NCBI GenBank assembly: GCA_964035545.1
Contig: OZ037768.1
Span: 15,004,175 to 15,068,174 of the forward strand
From: Bugula neritina
Taxonomy: Eukaryota; Bryozoa; Gymnolaemata; Cheilostomatida; Bugulidae
Direction: 5' to 3'
DNA: 64,000 bases
Position 1 is the first letter of the stretch. Each line of letters opens with the position of its first letter. The notes under the pieces were generated by a model, which searched no databases, was not told the origin of the DNA, and saw only the letters and a list, made by a program, of their open reading frames with translations. This document shows, in pieces, positions 59,797 to 64,000 of this stretch. A program made the position numbers and the translations under genes.

Positions 59797-62700
59797 GGTA
59801 ACCTACTGAAATATGTTACAAACTACTGAAACATACTGCAACATACTGCAACATAATGAAATATACTGCAACATAATGAAATATACTGCAACATACTGAA
59901 AGATACTGCAAGTTACTGCAAAATACTGAAATACATTGTAAGATACCTAAATACACTGCAACATACTGCAACATACTGCAACGTATTGAAATACACTGTA
60001 ACGTATTGAAAAACACTGCAACACATTGAAATATACTGCAACATACTAAAACATACGGCAACATACTGAAATATACTGCGACACATTGAAATATAGTGCA
60101 ACATACTGAAATATGCTGTAGCATACTGAAATACACTGCAATACACTGAAGTATACTGTAATATACAGAAACGTACTGTAACATACTGAAACATACGGCA
60201 ACATACTAAAATATACTGCGACACATTGAAACATACTGCAACATACTGAAATACACCAAAACATACTAAACTCCCCTGCAACATTCTGAAATACACTGTA
60301 ACACATTGAAATACACTGCAACACAGTGAATTACACTGAAATACATTGTAAGATACGGAAACACACTGCAACATACTGCAACATAATGAAATATATGGTA
60401 ACCTACTGAAATATGTTGAAAACTACTGAAATATACTGCAACATTATGCAACATAATGAAAGATACTGCAATATACTGAAATAAACTGCAAGATACTGCA
60501 ACATACTGAAATACACTGTAACATACTGAAATACACTCTAACATATTGAAATACACTGCGACATACTGCAACATACTGAAAAACGCTGTAACATATTGAA
60601 ATACACTGCAAGACATTGAAATATTCCGCAACATACCGAAATATATGGTAACCTAATGAGATATACTGTAACACGTTGAAGTACACTGCAACATACTGAA
60701 ATACACCGTAACATACTGAAATACACTGCAACATACTGAATTACACTGTCACATATTGAAATACACTGCAACATACTGAAATATACTGCAACATACTGAA
60801 TTACACTGTAACATACTGCAATACACTGCAACATACTGAAATATACTGCATGATACTGCAACATACTCATACACATTGTAAGATACTGAAATACACTGCA
60901 ACATACCGCAACATACTGCAACGTATTGAAATACACTGTAACATATTGAAAAACACTGCAACACATTGAAATATACTGCAACATACTGAAACATACGGCA
61001 ACATACTGAAATGTACTGCGACACATTGAAATATAGTGCAACATACTGAAATATGCTGTAGCATACTGAAATACACTGCAATACACTGAAGTATACTGTA
61101 ATATACAGAAACGTACTGTAACATACTGAAACATACGGCAACATACTACAATATACTGTGACACATTGAAGTATACTGCAACATACTGAAATACACCGTA
61201 ACATACTGAAATACACTGCAACATACTGAATTACACTGTCACATATTGAAATACACTGCAACACACTGAAATATACTGAAACATACCGAAATATATGGTA
61301 ACCTACTGAAATATGTTGCAAACCACTAAAACATACTGCATCATCCTGCAACAAAATGAAATTTACGGTAACACTGAAGCATACTGCAATATACTGAAAT
61401 ATACTGTAACATACTAAGACATACTGCAACATACCGAAAAATATGGTAACCTACTGAAATATGTTACAAACTACTGAAACATACTGCAACATACTGCAAC
61501 ATAATGAAATATACTGCAACATACTGCAAGATACTGCAAAATACTGAAATACATTGTAAGATACCTAAATACACTGCAACATACTGCAACATACTGCAAC
61601 ATATTGAAATACACTGTAACATATTGAAAAGCACTGCAACACATTGAAATATACCGCAACATACCGAAGTATATGGTAGCCTACTGAAATATACTGCGAC
61701 ATACTGAAATACACTGTAACGTACTGAAATACACTGCAACATACTGAAATACACTGTAACATATTAAAATACACTGCAACACACTGAAATATACTGAAAC
61801 ATACTGAAGTATATGATAATCCACTGAAATCTGTTGCAAACCACTGAAACATACTGCAACACACTGCAACATAATGAAATATACTGCAACATAATGAAAT
61901 ATACTGCAACATACTGAAAGATACTGCAAGTTACTGCAAAATACTGAAATACATTGTAAGATACCTAAATACACTGCAACATACTGCAACATACTGCAAC
62001 GTATTGAAATACACTGTAACATATTGAAGAACACTGCAACACGTTGAAATATACTGTAACATACTAAAACATACGGCAACATTCTGAAATACACTGTAAC
62101 ACATTGAAATACACTGCAACACAGTGAATTACACTGAAATACATTGTAAGATACGGAAACACACTGCAACATACTGCAACATAATGAAATATATGATAAC
62201 CTACTGAAATATGTTGAAAACTACTGAAATATACTGCAACATTATGCAACATAATGAAAGATACTGCAATATACTGAAATAAACTGCAAGATACTGCAAC
62301 ATACTGAAATACACTGTAACATACTGAAATACACTGTAACATATTGAAATACACTGCGACATACTGCAACATACTGAAAAACGCTGTAACATATTGAAAT
62401 ACACTGCAACACATTGAAATATTCCGCAACATACCGAAATATATGGTAACCTAATGAGATATACTGTAACACGTTGAAGTACACTGCAATATACTGAAAT
62501 ACACTGCAACATACTGAAATACACTGTAACATATTGAAATACACTGCAACACACTGAAATATACTGAAACATACCGAAATATATGGTAACCTACTGAAAT
62601 ATGTTGCAAACCACTGAAACATACTTCATCATCCTGCAACAAAATGAAATATACGGTACACTGAAGCATACTGCAATATACTGAAATATACTGTAACATA

Positions 62701-64000
62701 CTAAGACATACTGCAACATACCGAAAAATATGGTAACCTACTGAAATATGTTACAAACTACTGAAACATACTGCAACATACTGCAACATAATGAAATATA
62801 CTGCAACATACTGCAAGATACTGCAAAATACTGAAATACATTGTAAGATACCTAAATACACTGCAACATACTGCAACATACTGCAACATATTGAAATACA
62901 CTGTAACATATTGAAAAACACTGCAACACATTGAAATATACCGCAACATACCGAAGTATATGGTAGCCTACTGAAATATACTGCGACATACTGAAATACA
63001 CTGTAACGTACTGAAATACACTGCAACATACTGAAATACACTGTAACATATTAAAATACACTGCAACACACTGAAATATACTGAAACATACTGAAGTATA
63101 TGATAACCCACTGAAATCTGTTGCAAACCACTGAAACATACTGCAACACACTGCAACATAATGAAATATACTGCAACATAATGAAATATACTGCAACATA
63201 CTGAAAGATACTGCAAGTTACTGCAAAATACTGAAATACATTGTAAGATACCTAAATACACTGCAACATACTGCAACATACTGCAACGTATTGAAATACA
63301 CTGTAACATATTGAAGAACACTGCAACACGTTGAAATATACTGTAACATACTAAAACATACGGCAACATTCTGAAATACACTGTAACACATTGAAATACA
63401 CTGCAACACAGTGAATTACACTGAAATACATTGTAAGATACGGAAACACACTGCAACATACTGCAACATAATGAAATATATGGTAACCTACTGAAATATG
63501 TTGAAAACTACTGAAATATACTGCAACATTATGCAACATAATGAAAGATACTGCAATATACTGAAATAAACTGCAAGATACTGCAACATACTGAAATACA
63601 CTGTAACACACTGAAATACACTGTAACATATTGAAATACACTGCGACATACTGCAACATACTGAAAAACGCTGTAACATATTGAAATACACTGCAACACA
63701 TTGAAATATTCCGCAACATACCGAAATATATGGTAACCTAATGAGATATACTGTAACACGTTGAAGTACACTGCAATATACTGAAATACACTGCAACATA
63801 CTGAAATACACTGTAACATATTGAAATACACTGCAACACACTGAAATATACTGAAACATACCGAAATATATGGTAACCTACTGAAATATGTTGCAAACCA
63901 CTGAAACATACTTCATCATCCTGCAACAAAATGAAATATACGGTACACTGAAGCATACTGCAATATACTGAAATATACTGTAACATACTAAGACATACTG
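59797..64000. repeat. 5,551-bp repeat unit, copy 2 (runs off the window)
   Basis: Collinear with 54246-58449. Short monomers at 61366, 62654 and 63941 correspond to 55815, 57103 and 58390. The array continues in the same phase at the last base, so neither the end of this unit nor of the satellite is visible. Confidence 0.9.
61415..64000. repeat. 1,287-bp tandem pair, second occurrence
   Basis: Units at 61415-62701 and 62702-63988, the 5,551-bp-shifted copies of 55864-58437. They have 7-bp monomers at 62654 and 63941. The pair must have formed before the 5,551-bp duplication, since both halves are present in both copies. Confidence 0.9.

Larger units (their letters stand above)
491..63947. 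other. Set of 45 phase-breaking short monomers (CGGTAACA or CGGTACA)
   Basis: In a recurring marker context (CTGCATCATC, CTGCAACAAA, ATGAAATATA, then the short unit, then CTGAAGCATA) one monomer is shortened from CGGTAACATA to 8 bp, CGGTAACA. I find it starting at 491, 1239, 2917, 4454, 5162, 5900, 6608, 8975, 9693, 11371, 12519, 14816, 16564, 18183, 19891, 20609, 21347, 23814, 24772, 26910, 27648, 28366, 30584, 32212, 34179, 36036 (as TGGTAACA), 38733, 39401, 40999, 41587, 43485, 44242, 46140, 47538, 49186, 50364, 51121, 52769, 54167, 55815 and 61366. A further-shortened 7-bp form, CGGTACA, starts at 57103, 58390, 62654 and 63941. Each shifts the 10-bp register by -2 or -3. All share the same flanks, so they look like descendants of one event, not independent deletions. 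Confidence 0.9.
1..64000. repeat. 10-bp-monomer satellite array filling the whole window
   Basis: Every stretch of the window can be parsed into 10-bp monomers of the form CTGNAAYAYA on the + strand. The A type is CTGAAATAYA and the B type is CTGCAACATA or CTGTAACATA; they mostly alternate, giving a 20-bp A+B pair, with runs of two or three B units in places (for example 11-40). Diverged monomers such as TGGTAACCTA, CCTAAATACA, CTATAGAATA, CAGAAACGTA and CTAAACTCCC recur in fixed order and define higher-order blocks. No unique DNA interrupts the array and neither edge is reached, so its true length is unknown. Size and hierarchy fit eukaryotic satellite DNA; the species cannot be told. The - strand carries many long open frames, but these are a by-product of the period and are not annotated. 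Confidence 0.97.

Noticed and set aside
1-64000. A repetitive structural or surface protein gene with a 10-residue repeat
   Set aside because: A real repeat protein would keep one frame, use repeats that are a multiple of 3 bases and show third-position change. Here the unit is 10 bp, and the -2 and -3 monomers shift the frame freely without being selected against.
1-64000. CRISPR array
   Set aside because: There are no unique spacers between constant repeats. The repeat is continuous and too short, with variants in every unit and no cas genes.
1-64000. Telomeric repeat
   Set aside because: The unit is not the usual G-rich 5-8-bp type. The C/A-rich strand carries CTG and degenerate positions, and higher-order units of kilobases are not a telomere feature. 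A subtelomeric location remains possible.
1-64000. Transposon or retroelement insertion
   Set aside because: I saw no terminal repeats, target-site duplications, poly-A tail or coding remnants. Every stretch parses into the 10-bp monomer.
1-64000. tRNA, rRNA or structured small RNA genes
   Set aside because: No cloverleaf, conserved rRNA segment or long inverted repeat is visible. The strong A over T and C over G imbalance makes self-pairing poor.
1-64000. Bacterial or phage origin of the window, or a new gene system
   Set aside because: Sixty-four kilobases of hierarchical satellite with no genes does not fit bacterial or phage genomes. I found nothing that would support a defence, biosynthetic or regulatory system, and prefer to report none.
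1-64000. The entire array as an assembly artefact
   Set aside because: Copies differ by scattered substitutions, private lesions and in-register length changes, which a simple assembler loop would not produce. Individual near-identical duplications on the right (42690-64000) still need read support.

Overview
The whole 64 kb window is one uninterrupted satellite-type tandem array. I found no unique sequence and no convincing protein gene, RNA gene, mobile element, CRISPR array or replication origin. The basic unit is 10 bp, read on the + strand as CTGNAAYAYA. Two common forms mostly alternate: an A type (CTGAAATAYA) and a B type (CTGCAACATA or CTGTAACATA). That makes about 6,400 monomers. The consensus is A-rich and G-poor on the + strand (about 45% A, 25% C, 20% T, 10% G in the A+B pair). 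An array of this size and hierarchical structure is typical of eukaryotic heterochromatin (centromeric, pericentromeric, subtelomeric or B/sex-chromosome satellite). I cannot name the organism from the sequence.

The array is hierarchical. Diverged monomers act as markers, and their order is repeated in blocks of roughly 0.6 to 7 kb. On the left there is a 748-bp unit (2.45 copies at 1-1836, related again at 9203 onward), a 1,446-bp pair (4430-7002), a 3,601-bp offset repeat (3612-8027) and a 2,298-bp tandem pair (11849-16443). In the middle there is a 3,924-bp offset repeat (18436-24409), a 1,456-bp spacing repeat (20259-28758) and a 3,664-bp offset repeat (25386-30230). On the right there is a 588-bp pair (40968-42154), a large tandem duplication of 6,879 and 6,629 bp (42690-56197), and a 5,551-bp repeat (54246 to the window end) that itself contains 1,287-bp tandem pairs. 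The longest near-identical neighbouring copies are on the right.

The most notable structural result is that the 10-bp register is kept over the entire window apart from a small set of recognisable lesions. These are an 8-bp monomer (41 sites), a 7-bp derivative of it (4 sites) and about eleven single-base gains or losses. Counting these lesions predicts the remainder modulo 10 of every block offset I tested (748, 588, 1446, 1456, 2298, 1287, 3365, 3601, 3664, 3924, 4963, 5072, 5551, 6301, 6629, 6879, 8454, 10916, 15447, 19472, 20973 and 22353 bp). So duplications and deletions between blocks were nearly all in register.

The many long open frames, all on the - strand, follow from the repeat. 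The 10-bp unit has no TTA, CTA or TCA on the + strand, and 10 is not a multiple of 3, so all three - frames stay open and encode the same 10-residue Cys/Val/Tyr-rich pattern. I do not annotate them as genes. If the array has a function, the sequence points to a chromatin or DNA-shape role (AA steps phased at 10 bp) or to a non-coding transcript, not to a gene system.
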